From the NCBI RefSeq assembly GCF_001540865.1, contig NC_033621.1:6679758-6743757 (forward strand): DNA of 64,000 nucleotides, given 5' to 3'. The stretch comes from Ananas comosus. Its lineage: Eukaryota; Streptophyta; Magnoliopsida; Poales; Bromeliaceae. The notes under the pieces are model-generated. The model saw only the letters and a list, made by a program, of their open reading frames with translations, ran no database searches and was not told the origin of the DNA. A program made the translations under genes and the position numbers. This document shows positions 12,401-25,503 of this stretch, one piece after another; position 1 is the first letter of the stretch; the number at the start of each line of letters is the position of its first letter.

Positions 12401-13246
12401 CAATAATTCAGACATTCTTTCTCCATTTTTAACATAATTAGAAGCATCAAAAGATCCAAGAAACACCGTACCCATCGGAGAGTTCAAAAGAAAATTTATT
12501 AAGGGTCTTTCTCTCCTATCCTTCCATGCATTTGACATTAAAGAGAAACTAGTCTCGCCTATTCCTCTTCATGAGACTTCAAAGCATTTCTTGTCCTCTC
12601 AACCTCTGTCTTCAAAAAAAGAACTCGTAACTCATAAGCAGACGGTGGTTTCATTCCACAACCATATTGCCCAATGGACTCAATTGCTACTTGATAACTA
12701 TCATAATTAATGGCGTTAAAAGGTATCCCAGTGTCATACATCCATCGGGCAAAGTCTCTACAAGATTTCTCTCTCAACTCTTTTTTACATGCATTATTTA
12801 TTGTGGTTTGCTTTAGCTTTCCTTCCTTTCTTTTTTGAACCACCTTCTCCGCGTCACGAGCGAAATATACATCTATGTGACTACATTTTTTAGCTATTGA
12901 CTTACTACTTCCAATACTCCCACTACTTCAACGTCTTTTTCCAAGAGATTTAAATTCTTCAGTATCATCTTCATCCTCCTCATCACCTAAGCCCTCCACT
13001 TCATCAAAATCAGCCATCAAAGGATTTCTCTCCTTTGTCGCATCTTTCTTAACCATAAACTCCTTAATTTCCTCACGGATATGAGGCGGACATCTAGGGC
13101 ATCCTTTTGCATTTCGAAAGCCACCGATAATATGTTGTTTGGCTTATAAATGCCTTCTCTTGTTATTTTTTCACAAAAATTACATATAGGATCCTTTAAA
13201 CATGCATATTTCTATGCAGTATCCTTTTTGTATCCTTCATGATCCA
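9470..13246 (-). pseudogene. hAT-family transposase pseudogene (BED finger, DUF659, C-terminal dimerisation region)
   Basis: On the minus strand the pieces follow hAT order: a BED-like finger with ICNFC (about 13150-13190), then a basic linker, then a DUF659-type segment with MSNAWKDRRERPLINFL (12302-12538). Next are TPCAAHCIDLMLEDIG (about 12120-12170) and a long helical region (11642-12170). The C-terminal block contains AEWWRSYG and CSPSGCERNWSVFEHV (about 11150-11275), and an acidic Glu/Asp tail ends at a TGA (9470-9472). Introns with GT-AG borders are visible, for example about 12203-12328. It is broken by in-frame stops (TAG near 13216, TGA near 12929, TAG near 12560), by frameshifts, by a 26-bp duplication near 12140-12195 and by a MITE in the tail, so it cannot make transposase. 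Family assignment is from motif recognition; the exon map is approximate. Confidence 0.8.
9671..10685. mobile_element. AT-rich MITE with GCGTTTGGTTC ends
   Basis: The ends are GCGTTTGGTTC and its reverse complement GAACCAAACGC. The interior, about 9830-10500, is almost pure TAATAATTATTAA sequence. It interrupts the acidic tail of the hAT transposase, which resumes on the other side. The terminal repeats are short and I see no clear target duplication, so the family is uncertain (Tourist-like or a small hAT). Confidence 0.6.
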
Positions 13247-13866
13247 TTCAATCAATCTACAATAAACCAACAACGAAATACATAACAATAAATCAACAAA
13301 TATGCAATCGAAACAAAAAAAAAACATTTGGAAACAAAGAAAAAATCTCACAAATACATCAAATGCTTTATATAATAACTACAAACAGGTTCAAAAGAAA
13401 AAACTGGATTGAGAAATACGTAATTGAAACAAAAAAAGTAAAAACATATGGGAAAAAAAAGAAAAATCTCACAAATACATCAAATCCTATAAAAATAACT
13501 AAAAACATGTTCAAAAGAAAGGCACTGGATCAACAAATATGCAATCGAAACAAAAAAATAAAAACATATGGAAAAAAAGAGAAAAAAATCTCACAAATCC
13601 ATCAAATCCTGAAAAAAAAAAAAACTAAAAAACAAATTCAAAAGAAAAATATTGGAGTATAGAGGCAATACTTGACTGCTGCTGGTTCTTGCCTTCTTGC
13701 TCCCGCTGCTCCCGTTTCTCCCGTTTCTGTTACCACTGCAAGTTAAAAACTGATACTGCTCTTGCTTTCTTTGTCACACCCCGGGGTCCCTTTATGATTT
13801 AATTCTAATGCGGAAGTGCCCAAGTTTTTTTTTTTTTTTTTGAAAACCTTGACCCCAGGGGATGTC

Positions 13867-13867
13867 N
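13867..13867. other. Single-N assembly join between duplicated flanks
   Basis: GAAAACCTTGACCCCAGGG occurs immediately before (about 13842-13860) and immediately after (13868-13886) this N. An overlap that was not merged is more likely than a real duplication. Confidence 0.6.
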
Positions 13868-13886
13868 GAAAACCTTGACCCCAGGG

Positions 13887-16285
13887 TGTCACGCCCCGAG
13901 ACCGCTACCAATTTGGTCCGGTTCGGGCGCGTCGAACAGGCGCCGGACGGACAGCACCTCCTCTGTCCGCCCAAGGCTCGACAACAAATCATGTACATAG
14001 AATTGCCCAGGAATAATTCAATTACATACATGATAAGCACGGAGCACCACAAGTGCTAACAAGTAAGAGCAAGATACAAGTATACAATACAAGTGAATAA
14101 AGAGAGATAGAGCTAACTATTACATCCATTCAACCATTCATTTACATCAAGTTTATATTTGTCACTTCCAAAATGAATATTTACAATATTCATCCAAAAT
14201 ACATAAGCAACTCCCTCAAAATACATTACAACTCTCGGGTACATCGGTACTCTAATGCATAGGGTAGCTGCTACTAAGCTAGGGCGCGATGCCCTTACCA
14301 CAGTCCTCGCCGGGAGCACTCGAACTCGGCCCCGCAACAAAGTGGGGTGAGAACTATTGTCCATAGTTTCCAGTAGGTTCGGCCGCCGACACCGCCGATC
14401 TTCCCACTAGGTCTAAGCAGGCATAAGCAGATAGATAGATAGATATCTGAAAGTAAAGCTGATGCATATTAAAAGAATTGCACTATTCTACTATGCCTTG
14501 AAATTCGGGAATGAACAAGATAGCCATGCAATTACTAACATGCTATAGTACCAACATCAAGTATGGATGCAACTCTACTAGCTCAATATGCCCAATGCAC
14601 ATAATTCTCATGAGTTTATTACCAATCCTCTGGCTGGCCCATAGGCACGCTCTCGACTCACATCTCAAATTCGGTTATGATGGGGGACTCAAACCACCCG
14701 AAGGATCGTCTGCGGGACCCTAAATAGGCTATCCCTTGGGACCCCAAATAGGCTATCCCAATCATCCACGTGCCAAACTCCGGAGCACACTACTTGTGCG
14801 GAGCGACTGCCACAAGCGCTGAACAGACTATGTGAGAATGATCTAATCCTCGTCACAGAGGATACCCTGTCGCTAGGGTCATCACTATCGCACCGATCTC
14901 ATGCAAGGTCAAGCAGGGAGACTTGTCTATCCCCTAAGTCATCATGTCACTAGTGTTCTTTTAACACTAAGTTCTAATGCCACTCGTCAAGTTGTTTACT
15001 TGGTTCACATGCCACTTGTCATGATGCAATGCCTCGACTATACTAGTCATATATCATCAATGCAAGATCAAGTTATTATTTAACTTATCTCTATAGGGTT
15101 CTATGTCACAAAGCTCATCCTCATGCACCCTATCTCACGTGCCAAGCCTACTATGCCGCACTACAAAGGGAACACGCAAGAATAGTAATTGCAACATCTA
15201 AACATCCTATCATGCATGAAGTATACATATAGAATACGATCAACATAGAGATACTTAGACATAGGGAGGAGCCCAGTTGCTTCGGGATGACACCCCGCAC
15301 CTCTTGGTAACATAGCGAGGCTAGGTACTCAACTTCGCGATCCTTGGTCGCCGGTTCAACTCTTCGGGTCAACACGAAGCCTCAAACACTCGTTTCGGCA
15401 ATATCTTTGTACCGGCTCGACGAATCGACGAGCCGACCTTTCCAACGCGTTTAAACACCTAGCAATTAGGTTAACACATGATCAATTTAGATCAAAACCC
15501 TCTATTTCCAAAAACCCCAATTTGGAGCCCTAAGTTTCAACTAATGCAAGAATCCCATCTCAAATCCCTAGATTCAAGCATAAACCTTTTATTTGGCAAG
15601 CTAGGGTTCCAACAAAACTAATTCTAGAAGATAAAAATCCATCTAGAGGGATTTACCATGAAAGTTCTCAAAGCTTACCTCAAGAAACTTGCTCCAATAG
15701 TGGAGAGGAAGAAGAGGAAGATGCCAATCCTTCTCCTTGCTTGCTCCTCCACCAAAATCTCCTCCTTCTTCACCTTCTAGAGAGAGAGAAAGGAGTTTAG
15801 AGAGAGAGAGAGGGAGTTAGGGGTGAGGTTGGGAGAGAAATGAGAAGAAGAGGGCTCATTTCCCCTCTATACCCTTTCACAAGTGCACATTTGCACAAAA
15901 CACCCCTCACTTTCCAACTTACACACTGCCCTAGCCTGGGCAGTTTCGGGCTACGCGGACCGGTCTGTCCCTGGAGGGACCGGTCCCCGAGAGCAACTTT
16001 TGCGGGCAGAGCTTCTCTGCCAATTTCTACGCGTACGGGGACCGGTCTGTCCCGCTAGGGACCGGTCCCTGAGAGCAAATATTGTGCGCAGAGTTTTCTC
16101 TGCCGCACCCCTGCTTACGGGAACCGGTCCCTCACACCAAGGACCGATCCTGCTTCGCTCTCCGAGGCCCTCCTCGATGCACTTTTTGGGTTTTTGACGC
16201 CTTCGGCCTTTCCGAAGCGTACCTAATCGACAATCAGTCGATTCTAAACGAAGTTCAACTCTCGCATTTCGAGAATTCACTTACA
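13887..16285 (-). mobile_element. Family-A solo-LTR-like element, copy 3 (2.4 kb)
   Basis: It starts TGTCACGCCCC and ends CACTTACA, with a perfect target duplication CAGGG (13882-13886 and 16286-16290). Beyond it, the family-B sequence resumes with GTATGCCAGAT, matching the uninterrupted copy at about 17111. The length agrees with copy 1 (2386 bp). It carries the ACCGGT array at about 15957-16150 and no coding domain. A solo LTR left by unequal recombination is the simplest reading. Confidence 0.8.
15957..16150. repeat. ACCGGT palindrome array in family-A LTR copy 3
   Basis: Five ACCGGT motifs (GGACCGGTCTGTCC, GGGACCGGTCC and variants) and one decayed ACCGAT, partly arranged in pairs facing each other with about 10 bp between them. 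Confidence 0.75.
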
Positions 16286-17075
16286 CAGGGTATGCCAGAT
16301 TTGTCACAAATACCGAGAGTCCACTGTTCACACGGATAGAGTTTTTCCTGTATTTGTATGGCGTCGCACAAGTACAAAGTACAACCACAACAGTATGAAC
16401 ATTCACATTCACATTCGTTTCATAACAGATATACGTAAATCCACATCTATTAGTTTAAAATGTTTCCTACTCGGAAACTCGTTTTGAAACACTAACAATA
16501 ATGAAACCACGAAAAACCTTTTTAAAACCGTTTCCCATACGGAAATCTTTTTCTTTCAAAACACGCTACCACGAGGGGTAGAAAACTATTTTCATCTCAA
16601 GAGAAATTCATAAATCCTTTATTACAACCACAAAATTATTTTTGTCCAATTTAAGCAAACTACTGAATGAGAATAAACAAGCTGATGAGGGCGAGGGGTG
16701 GGGGGTGAGAACATGTTCACATGTCTCCCCTCCCAATGGGTATCGCAAGCTGATGAGGGCGAGGGGAACTCACTAGTCAAGGAGAATAAACAAAGGTATG
16801 GGTAAAGATAATACAGTAGCAATAATAAATAAAGGAACGAGATGTATATATCAATAACTACCGCTACTGTATGTATGCATCAACCTGACGATAAGTCGAA
16901 AAATACTCAATCTGAAACCCGCCATATTGGTTCGTAGACCTCAGGCTTGTGCCACTGTCACTCTACCTGCATATAACGCAGCCTAGGCCGCTGGGCTCAT
17001 GGGTTTGCATGTCCAACCACTTTTGTCACGCCCCGGGGTCCCTTTTAGTTTGAAACACAGCGGAAAAGGGTCTAG

Positions 17076-17107
<32 letters not shown>

Positions 17108-18686
17108 CAGGGTATGCCAGATCCGCCACAAATATAGGGATTCCACTGTTCACACGGACAGAGTCTTCCCTGTATTTGCACGGCGTCGCACAAGTACAAG
17201 AGTACAAACATAATACAACCACAACTAAATGAACATACAAAACATCCAACAGTTTTATATTCATACACCATTCACCACAGGTTCATTCACATAGTCTTAA
17301 TCATGAATCCACATCTATCAGTTAAAATGATTCTTACCCGGAAACTGGTTTTGAAAAACTAAGTTACAAAAACCACGAGAAAGCTGTTTGAAAGCCGTTA
17401 TTCATAAGGAAACTCTTTTCTTTTAAAACACGCTACCACGAGGGGTAGAAAATCTTTCCATTTTATGAAAATCCAGAAATCATTGTCTCATTCGGAAAAC
17501 CAACTGAAATCTTGAATATTTTAACATAATGAAATACTGAACCATATAAACCGACTAAGCTATATATCAATAGAAATAATAAGGGCAAAAACTAAACCGA
17601 ATAACCTGGGTCGGAAGCTCTATCGACCGCTATGAACGTACCTCACGTCTCGTCTCAACCTCATCGCCCGCAATACCTGAAAAATGGTGGGGGAGGTGAG
17701 AACATATAAACATGTCTCCCCTTCCAGTGGGTACCGCAAGCCGATGAAGGCGAGGAGTACTCACCGGATCAGGAAGAGATAAACAACAATATGGGTAAGT
17801 GTAATACTAAATACAGTAACAACAATAATGAACGAAAGAGATAGAACTATAAATGAAAGCACAACTACCGCTACTGTAATGAACAACTGAAAGTATACAT
17901 GCAGCTAAACTATAGTAGCAAGACAAGTGTAAAGAAAGAACTGAAGGTATACAAACAACAACCGCTACTATAGCTATATGCAATCGGTCAAGAAGTCCAA
18001 ATATATCCAATCTGATATCTGCTGCTTTATTGGTCCGCACCGCAAACCACAAGCCTATGCCACTACTACTCTCCAATGTATATAACCCCTCTAGGGCTCA
18101 CGGGTTGACACCTGCAACCACTTTTCCGGAAAAGAACACTCCCTGCGGTGGATTAGACCGCCAGTGTTCATGAAATGCGACGAGTATCGGGCGGTCAATG
18201 CTGATATGCTCAAAGGCCAAACGTCGGCAACCAGCCGACAATCCTGCCCACAGGGCTCATCGACCGTATAGGTCATCAACTGTAAGGAAGCACAAGAACT
18301 GACCACTCAGGTCAACTAGGATGGGACAACATCAACATCCTCTCAAACATATGCAAATACTGCTCAATGAACCACAAAGACTGACCACTTAGATCAACTA
18401 GGATATATGCACAACGAATCGACGAATAGGTCATCAGGGTGTATCAATGGAATCCAGAACTACCGTCGGCCACTAGCCAACAATCCAACCCCTCTAGGGT
18501 ACATCGACCACAACGGTCATCGAACGACAGAAGTCAAGGAACCGACCGAATGTGTCACAAATACGAGATACAAGAACAGACCAACTAGGTCACTGATACG
18601 GAGTACGAAAACCAACCAACCAGGTCACTGATACGAAGTACAAGAATCGACCAACCAAGTCACTGATATGAAGTACAAGAATCGAC

Positions 18687-18687
18687 N
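18687..18687. other. Single-N join; about 0.9 kb present on both sides
   Basis: Sequence from about 17783 reappears from 18688 with a few percent of differences, ending in the same 35-bp minisatellite. The imperfect match allows either two haplotypes placed in tandem or a real duplication with an unresolved junction. Confidence 0.6.
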
Positions 18688-19490
18688 ATAAACAACAATA
18701 TGGGTAAGTGTAATACTAAATACAGTAGCAACAATAATGAACGAAAGAGATAGAACTATAAATGAAAGCACAACTACCGCTACTGTAATGAACAACTGAA
18801 AGTATATATGCAGCTAAACTATAGTAACAAGACAAGCGTGAAGAAAGAACTGAAGGTATACAAACAACAACCGCTACTATAGCTATATGCGTCAATCGGT
18901 CAAGAAGTCCAAATATATCCAATCTGAAATCTGTTGCTCTATTGGTCCACACCGCAAACCTCAAGCCTATGCCACTACTACTCTCCCATGCATATAACCC
19001 CTCTAGGGCTCACGGGTTGACACCTGCAACCACTTTTCCGGAAAAGAACACTCTTTGCGGTGGATCAGACCGCGAGCGTTCGTGAAATGCGACGAGTATC
19101 GGGCGGTCAATGCTGATATGCTCAAAGGCCAAACGTCGGCAACCAGCCGACGATCCTGTCCACAGGGCTCATCGACCATATAGGTCATCAACTGTAAGGA
19201 AGCACAAGAACTGACCACTCAGGTCAACTAGGATGGAACAACTCAACATCCCCTCAAACATATGCAAGTACTGCTCAATGAATCACAAGGACTGACCACT
19301 CAGGTCAACTAGGATATATGCATAACGAATCGACGAATAGGTCATCAAAGTATATCAATAGAATCCAGAACTACCGTCGGCCACTAGCCAACAATCCAAC
19401 CCCTCTAGGGTACATCGACCACAACGGTCATCGAACGACAGAAGTCAAGGAACCGACCAAATGTGTCACAAATACGAGATACGAGAACCA

Positions 19491-19605
19491 ACCAACCAAG
19501 TCACTGATACGAAGTACAAGAATCGACCAACCAAGTCACTGATATGAAGTACAAGAATCGACCAACCAAGTCACTGATATGAAGTACAAGAATCGACCAA
19601 CGAGG
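19491..19605. repeat. 35-bp minisatellite in family-B LTR
   Basis: Units beginning ACCAACCAAGTCACTGATA start at 19491, 19526, 19561 and 19596. Related units lie at about 18578-18686 and after the N at 19710. Confidence 0.8.
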
Positions 19606-19709
19606 TCAACAGATACGCACAAAGATAGAACCACTCTACTCCTACTCAGGATACTAAGCATGCAAACAACGAGTAGAGTATAATAGAATAACATGGGTGC
19701 AAGGCTCAA

Positions 19710-19710
19710 N
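19710..19710. other. Single-N join with duplicated flanks
   Basis: The block with the 35-bp units, then CTACTCAGGATACTAAGCATG and GTGCAAGGCTCAA, occurs both before and after the N with small differences. It looks like the same kind of join as at 18687. Confidence 0.55.
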
Positions 19711-21722
19711 AGGTCACTGATACGGAGTACGAAAACCAACCAACCAGGTCACTGATACGAAGTACAAGAATCGACCAACCAAGTCACTGATATGAAGTAC
19801 AAGAATCGACCAACCAGGTCAACAGATACGTACATAGATAGAACCACTCTACTCCTACTCAGGATACTAAGCATGCACACAACGAGTAGAGTATAATGGA
19901 ATAACATGGGTGCAAGGCTCAATGTATACTATGCAATAATAACAACAGAAGAGTAAGGGTAAGAAACCATCACCGAGTGTGCATCACTGTACCGACGTCG
20001 GATCGAAGTACCCACCTGTACAAATGTCGCGCTTGTCTCCTGACTGCAAAAGAACGTCAATCGGACCTAAGGAGGGTCCACTGGGTTAGTGTCCAACCCA
20101 CAAACAATAAACGCTGAATCTACAACCCCACAAACTAAACCCACGGATATCGGTTTCCCAAAACCGATTACCGTAACTCGCCGGAAGTCCCGAAATCGCA
20201 CCGGGACTCCGTCGGGACCCACGAACTATCCCGTAACACACCGACTCGTGCTATGAGTCACCCGCTGCCACTAAATATAAATAATCGTGCATCATGGCAG
20301 CAAACACAACTCACGTCGAAACAATTATCGTCGGATAATCATTTCGATCCGGGTTCCTGGAAGTGTCTAATTCGACACCGGAACTCACCGTCGCTCACCC
20401 GTCATTTCTAAACTCTCGAAATGACGCGAGTGATCAGCCAACAAGGCTCAGCGACTACACAAAAGCTCACGAAGCACCGTCGGAATAATTCCGAACCGAA
20501 CCCGCGTTCCGTCGGCGGATTTCGCCGAGAAACACTCCGGAAATCACTTTCCGACACTTGCAAAGGCTTGGGGCCTTGGACGATCAGTCCAGAGGTTATC
20601 CTCAGCCCTAACTCGCTGCCAACAGCAGCTACGACGAAGCAAACGGCATAAAAGCCCCTATCGACACATGTAATCACATTATTTTAGGTGATTTCATGGC
20701 TTTTATGGATCGTACACGCAAACCAGGGGTCGATTAGGACAAACATTGCTCTCGCTGATAGATTTCAGCGTGCCAGAGGCCGTGCTCACCTTCCGGAGCA
20801 CTGCTGGCCACTGCGACGCGCGCACGAGCGACGCGGAATTCAGTGAAACAACGCGCACAACGCAAAGATTGCCTTTAACTCACTAACCCGGGCACCATTA
20901 ACCCAAATGGAGGTGAGCATCGTGTTCATCACGAGCCCACGATCATCGTGCTCACCTCCCGGGTGTCGGGGAGTCATCGGATCACCGGAAAGGTGACTGG
21001 AAAACTTAACTACAGTGCTGGAGCATGAAACAACCACTTACCGGAGCAGTGGGAGCTAGGGCTGGCCGCCGGCGGTCGGACGGCGAGCGCTCCGACCGGG
21101 GACGGGAGCAGTCGGTCCGAGGGGTCCGGAGGTGGTGCTGGCCTGCGGCGGGTGGCAGCCGGTGGCGCGGCGGCGGAGATCATGCCCGCACAGCTCCTCT
21201 CGGGTTCAAGGGCGCCGGCGGTGAGGTGGCGGTAGGAGGAGCTGGGGACGGCGAACGATCGGCACCGGAGGCCGAGGGGAAGGCCGTGCACCCTACGGTG
21301 GGCGGCGGCGGCGCTCGGGGGCGGCGCGGCTCCAAGGTTGGCCCGCACGGGTCTGGGCGGGTGCAGGAGCTCCCAGCGGCGGCCGGCAGCATGCGGGGAC
21401 GACGGGGGAAGCACGTCGGAGGTCACCGGGGTCGGCTGGGTGGCGGCGCGGCCGAAGGAAGGTGGTGGCGGCGCCCGAAACTCGAGGTTGGCCAGGCTCG
21501 GTCTGGGCTGACCCGGGCTGGCAGCAGCTCCATCAAGCGGCTCCGGCGATGTCCGGGGATGGCCGGAGCCGGGGAAAGAACGTGCTAGAGGTGGATCACG
21601 GCCCGGGGCTTCCTTCCAGAGGTGGTGGAGCCTCTCTACTTGCTCTCGGCCAAGGTGGGGGAGAGGGTGGCTAAGAGGGTGGACTGGGCGGCTAGGGTGG
21701 TCTGGGTCAGCTGGGGGCGGAT

Positions 21723-21768
21723 TAGGGTTAGGGTTTCCATAGTGAACCCTAGCTACATTATATATGTA
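21723..21768 (-). promoter_or_regulatory. Promoter-like block of the family-B LTR, copy 2
   Basis: On the minus strand a CATATATAA TATA-type box is followed by CTAGGGTTCAC..GGAAACCCTAACCCTA and then the GC-rich island. The order matches copies 1 and 3. AAACCCTA is a frequent motif near plant transcription starts; use here is inferred. Confidence 0.45.
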
Positions 21769-24512
21769 GGGTAACAAATTGCGCCAAAGTCTCTCCAAAC
21801 TCAGCAATTCAATCCGAGTCCCTCACAGCGTGAGTAAAACGCACGAATACCCCTCCATGCGCGATCTCACGCGAAACGGTACATAAAATGTCGCGACTTT
21901 TCCAAAATTACCGTTTTGCCATCACCGACCTCTCCTCGATCAACGCGCAATCTTCGCAGATCCGTCCGTCAGATTTGCGAACGGATCGCACCAGTGCGAT
22001 CAGCACGACGGAGACAACAAAGCTACGGTTTCGATTCATCTCGATCGACTATGGATTCACGACAAAATCTAATCTTTCTTCCAACAGAAGAAACAACACA
22101 CAAATACATATAAAACATGTATTTCTGAATTTTCTCGAAATCCGTGCGTCAAACTCAAAATCTACCAGCGCCAAAAGTTTCAGAACAGCTGGACCGGTCG
22201 AAACGAGCTATTGGACTGCTATGAACGGAGTCCGATACGAGCCTGAAGCCAACTTCACATCGTGGCTTCTCCGGAAAACCGAGTTACTATTCACTTTAAG
22301 TGAAACTTGGAGATTGCGTACCTTCTCCGTTCTAGCTCAGTTTCTCCTGAAACTTGACAAGTGCTTATGTAATTAAATTACACACATAAATATCATCAAC
22401 AAAGAGTTTAGTTGCACTGTCAAAATCTCAGTCCTTACAACTTTTCTAGAAAATAACAACTGGCCGCGGTGGATCAGACCGCTGGTGTTCGTGAAATACG
22501 AACGAGTAGTGGCGATCGATACTGATATGCTCAATAGCTAACTGTCGGCAACTAGCTGACAATCCTATCTCTCAGGGTATACCGACTATGTAGGTCACCA
22601 AGTAGTCCAACCGACCAAGTAGGTCATAAAGCTAGATGCAATGAACTGACCGAATAGGTCATAGTACGAGATACAAGAACCGACAGAGTAGGTCACAAAT
22701 CTCACATGTAATCATAAACCTGCTCTACTTCTATTCATGATGCTAGAAATGTAAACAAACCAAGTAGAGCGATAAAGAGGTAATAAAGGTGCAAGGCTCA
22801 ACATATATAATGCAAAATGATAGTAGAAGGGTGGAAAGGATGTCACCGAGCGTGCACCACTGTACCGACGTCCGGTCGAAGTACCCACCTGTACGTATGT
22901 AGCACTGGTCTCCCGACTGCGGAAGAATATCAACCGGACCTATGAAGGGTCCACCGGGTTAGAATCCAACCCACGAATAAGAACCACTAACTCACAATCC
23001 CACCTGTAAACCCACGGGAATCGGTTTCCTAAAATCGATTGCCGTAATTCGCCGGAAGTCTCGAAAATAGCACCGGGACTCCGCTGGGACCAATGAACTG
23101 TCCCGGAAGTCATCGACTCGTGCCACGAGTCATCCGCTGCCACTAAATACAATAATTTGTGTGACTAGGCAGCAAACACGTATCCTCACATCGAAACGAT
23201 TATCGTCGGATAATCGTTCTGTTCCGGGTTCCCGGAAGTGTCAATTTCGATACCGGAACACACCGTCGCTCACCCGTCGTTTCCGAACCCTCGAAACGAT
23301 GCGAGTGACCAGCCAACAAGGCTCAGCGACCAAATAATTTTCCGTAGGGCACCGTCGGAAGGATTTCGATCTGAAACCGCGTTCCGTCGGTGGATTTCGC
23401 CGAAAAACGCACCAGAAATCGACATCTGATTCCCGAAAAGGCTTGGGGCCTTGAGCAACCAATCTAGAGGTCACCTGCCTTCCGCACACACTGCCCACAG
23501 CAACCATGAAATGTAAAATTACATAAAAACCCCTATGACTGCATAAAATCACATCATTTTATGTGATTTTCGGGGTTTTACGGCCCGACAGCGCAAACCG
23601 AGGACTTTCAAGCCTGGCCGAGACACCCGCTGACAGGTCTCGACGTGTCGGAGGCCGTGCTCACGATTCGGAGCATGGCCGGCCATTGTAGAGAGCGCGG
23701 GAGCGACGCAAAATTCAGTGAACAGCGCGCAGTGCCTAAACAGTGTCTTACACGCAAACCGAGGCTTTGCTGACCCCAAAGGAGGTGAGCACGATGATCG
23801 TCACAGATCAGGGATCGTCGTGCTCATCTCCGGTAGCGTTGGGGTGCCCTCGGATTGCCGGAACAGGCACCCGAACCCGAAACAGTGCAAAAATGACTAA
23901 CTTAAGATTATCGGAACCAGTGGGAGCACAGGATGGTCGGTGGCGGTCGGACGGTGGGCGGGCCAGTCAGTAGGGGTCGGGGCTCGCGCTGGCCGATGGC
24001 GGGAGGCGGCCGGTGGCGCGGTGTAGAGCCACAAGCCCGCACGGCTCGGCTCGATTTAGGGAGGCATCGGCAGCTAGGCGGCGGTCGGGGGAGCTCCGGG
24101 GCGACGACGACTGGTCGCCGGAGGCTGAGGGAGGGCGGCGCGGCCGATAGTGGACGGTGGTGGCGCGTAGAGACGGTGTGGGCCTAAGCTTGGCTCGATC
24201 CTGCATCGGGTGGCCCTAGGGGGACAAGGCGGCGGCCGGGGGCCTGCGAGGATGACGGCGTCGGCGGCGAGGGGTCGCCGGTGGCCCAGGAGGGCGGCGC
24301 GGCCAACCCCGAAGTGGCAGCAGCTCGTGGCCGCGAAGGAATGGAGGCCCGATATGTGGATGACTCTGGGTGGCTCATAGCAGAGAGGAGGGGAACCAAG
24401 GTGGAGAAAAATACAATGCCGGCCCGTTTTTCGGCGGCCGGGGTGCGCGCGCGGCTAGGGTAGGGAGGTGTTGTTGACGGCTAGGCCGTAGCAAGGTAGC
24501 TGAGACAACTAG

Positions 24513-24557
24513 GGCTAGGGTTTCGTGCATGAAACCCTAGTTGCACTATTATATATA
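24513..24557 (-). promoter_or_regulatory. Promoter-like block of the family-B LTR, copy 3
   Basis: On the minus strand TATATATAA is followed by an inverted repeat CTAGGGTTTC / GAAACCCTAG (about 24516-24540), then GC-rich sequence. This is the clearest hairpin of the three copies. Confidence 0.5.
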
Positions 24558-24879
24558 CCATGTTTATTTTTGCAGAAAGGTCCTCCAAAGCTACATATTT
24601 CTAGCCAACTCCCTCACAGCCCGAACGTTTTACGCTTACTCACCTCGACATTCGAAATCGCGCAAAATGGTCATAAAATGTGAGGCTTTTCGCAAATTTT
24701 TCGTTTTGCCAATTTCGACCCTTGAGCGAACTTTATGCGATTCCTGGAGATTCGTCCGTCGGATTTCCGATCGGATCGCGCCAGCGCGTTCAGCACGACT
24801 GGGCATCGACTTTACAATTTTGTTTCGTTGTCGCCGATTTGCGACGAAACCAAACCCTCTCCGCGTTCCACCAATAACA

Positions 24880-24889
<10 letters not shown>

Positions 24890-24910
<21 letters not shown>

Positions 24911-25458
24911 CAGAGAGAGAGAGAGACTCTTGTACTTTCGAAAGTACGGAGACCTCCGTGCTTGTAAGTTGTTTTCGATGATAGGAAATCCGATTCGACG
25001 ATTGGCTCCGTTAAGTATAATCTACCATATTGGAACTATTTAGAAACCAAATTTTATAATTTTTTGACATCATTTACCAAGCGATCAAAAGGTCTCAAAA
25101 ATGACTATTTTAATGGCCGATGTGGCACGTTTTTAAATTCAACGGTGTAGAAGTATCTATATTAGATGAAAATTTAATAGAAAATTCTACTTAACATCAA
25201 TAGCAAGACCAATACTTCCAATTTGAAATTTGAGTCCTTTATCACTATTTTTTATGAGATTTTTATTTTCAGCCGTTCATTTTGAGGCTACTCGTTTACT
25301 AGACAAACGAAGTCAAAAAATTATGAAATTTGGTTTCTAGGTAGTTCTAATAACGTAGATCATGTCTAACGGAACCGATCGCCTAATCAGATGTCCCATT
25401 ATTGAAAACAACTTACAAGTACGGAGGCTTTGGTATTTTTGAAAGCATAGGAGCCTAG

Positions 25459-25462
<4 letters not shown>
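24890..25462. mobile_element. Long-TIR MITE, Mutator-like, related to the one at 26421
   Basis: The left arm GTACGGAGACCTCCGTGCTTGTAAG and following 100 bases are mirrored at the right (about 25350-25460), including GTAAGTTGTTTTC and AGAAACCAAATTT. The arms share the TAAGTTGTTTTCGATG phrase with the element at 26421, so they are one group. Its ends run into (GA)n and (AT)n tracts, which hide the target duplication; the limits are approximate. Confidence 0.65.

Positions 25463-25500
<38 letters not shown>
25461..25500. repeat. (AT)n microsatellite
   Basis: About 20 uninterrupted AT units at the right edge of the MITE. A (GA)n tract lies at its left edge (about 24889-24926). Confidence 0.9.

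Positions 25501-25503
<3 letters not shown>

Larger units (their letters stand above)
17024..22439 (-). mobile_element. Family-B solo-LTR-like element, copy 2, nested in copy 3
   Basis: It starts TGTCACGCCCC and ends GTCCTTACA, with a perfect target duplication ACTTT (17019-17023 and 22440-22444). Flanking sequence on both sides is family-B copy 3, so this is a self-nested insertion. It is longer than copy 1 partly because a block of about 0.9 kb is present twice around the N at 18687 and a shorter block twice around the N at 19710. The GC-rich island is at about 21.03-21.72 kb. The 265-residue minus ORF there is proline/alanine-rich and unlike any family I know. Confidence 0.78.

Noticed and set aside
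19491..19605. Evenly spaced repeats suggesting a CRISPR-like array
   Set aside because: The units are contiguous 35-mers without unique spacers, in a plant LTR.
21010..21807. 265-residue minus-strand ORF
   Set aside because: GC-rich LTR sequence again; alanine/proline-rich text with no domain and no matching frame in copy 1.
24889..24926. (GA)n tract as a GAGA regulatory element
   Set aside because: It borders a MITE inside nested transposons and no gene lies nearby; plain microsatellite.
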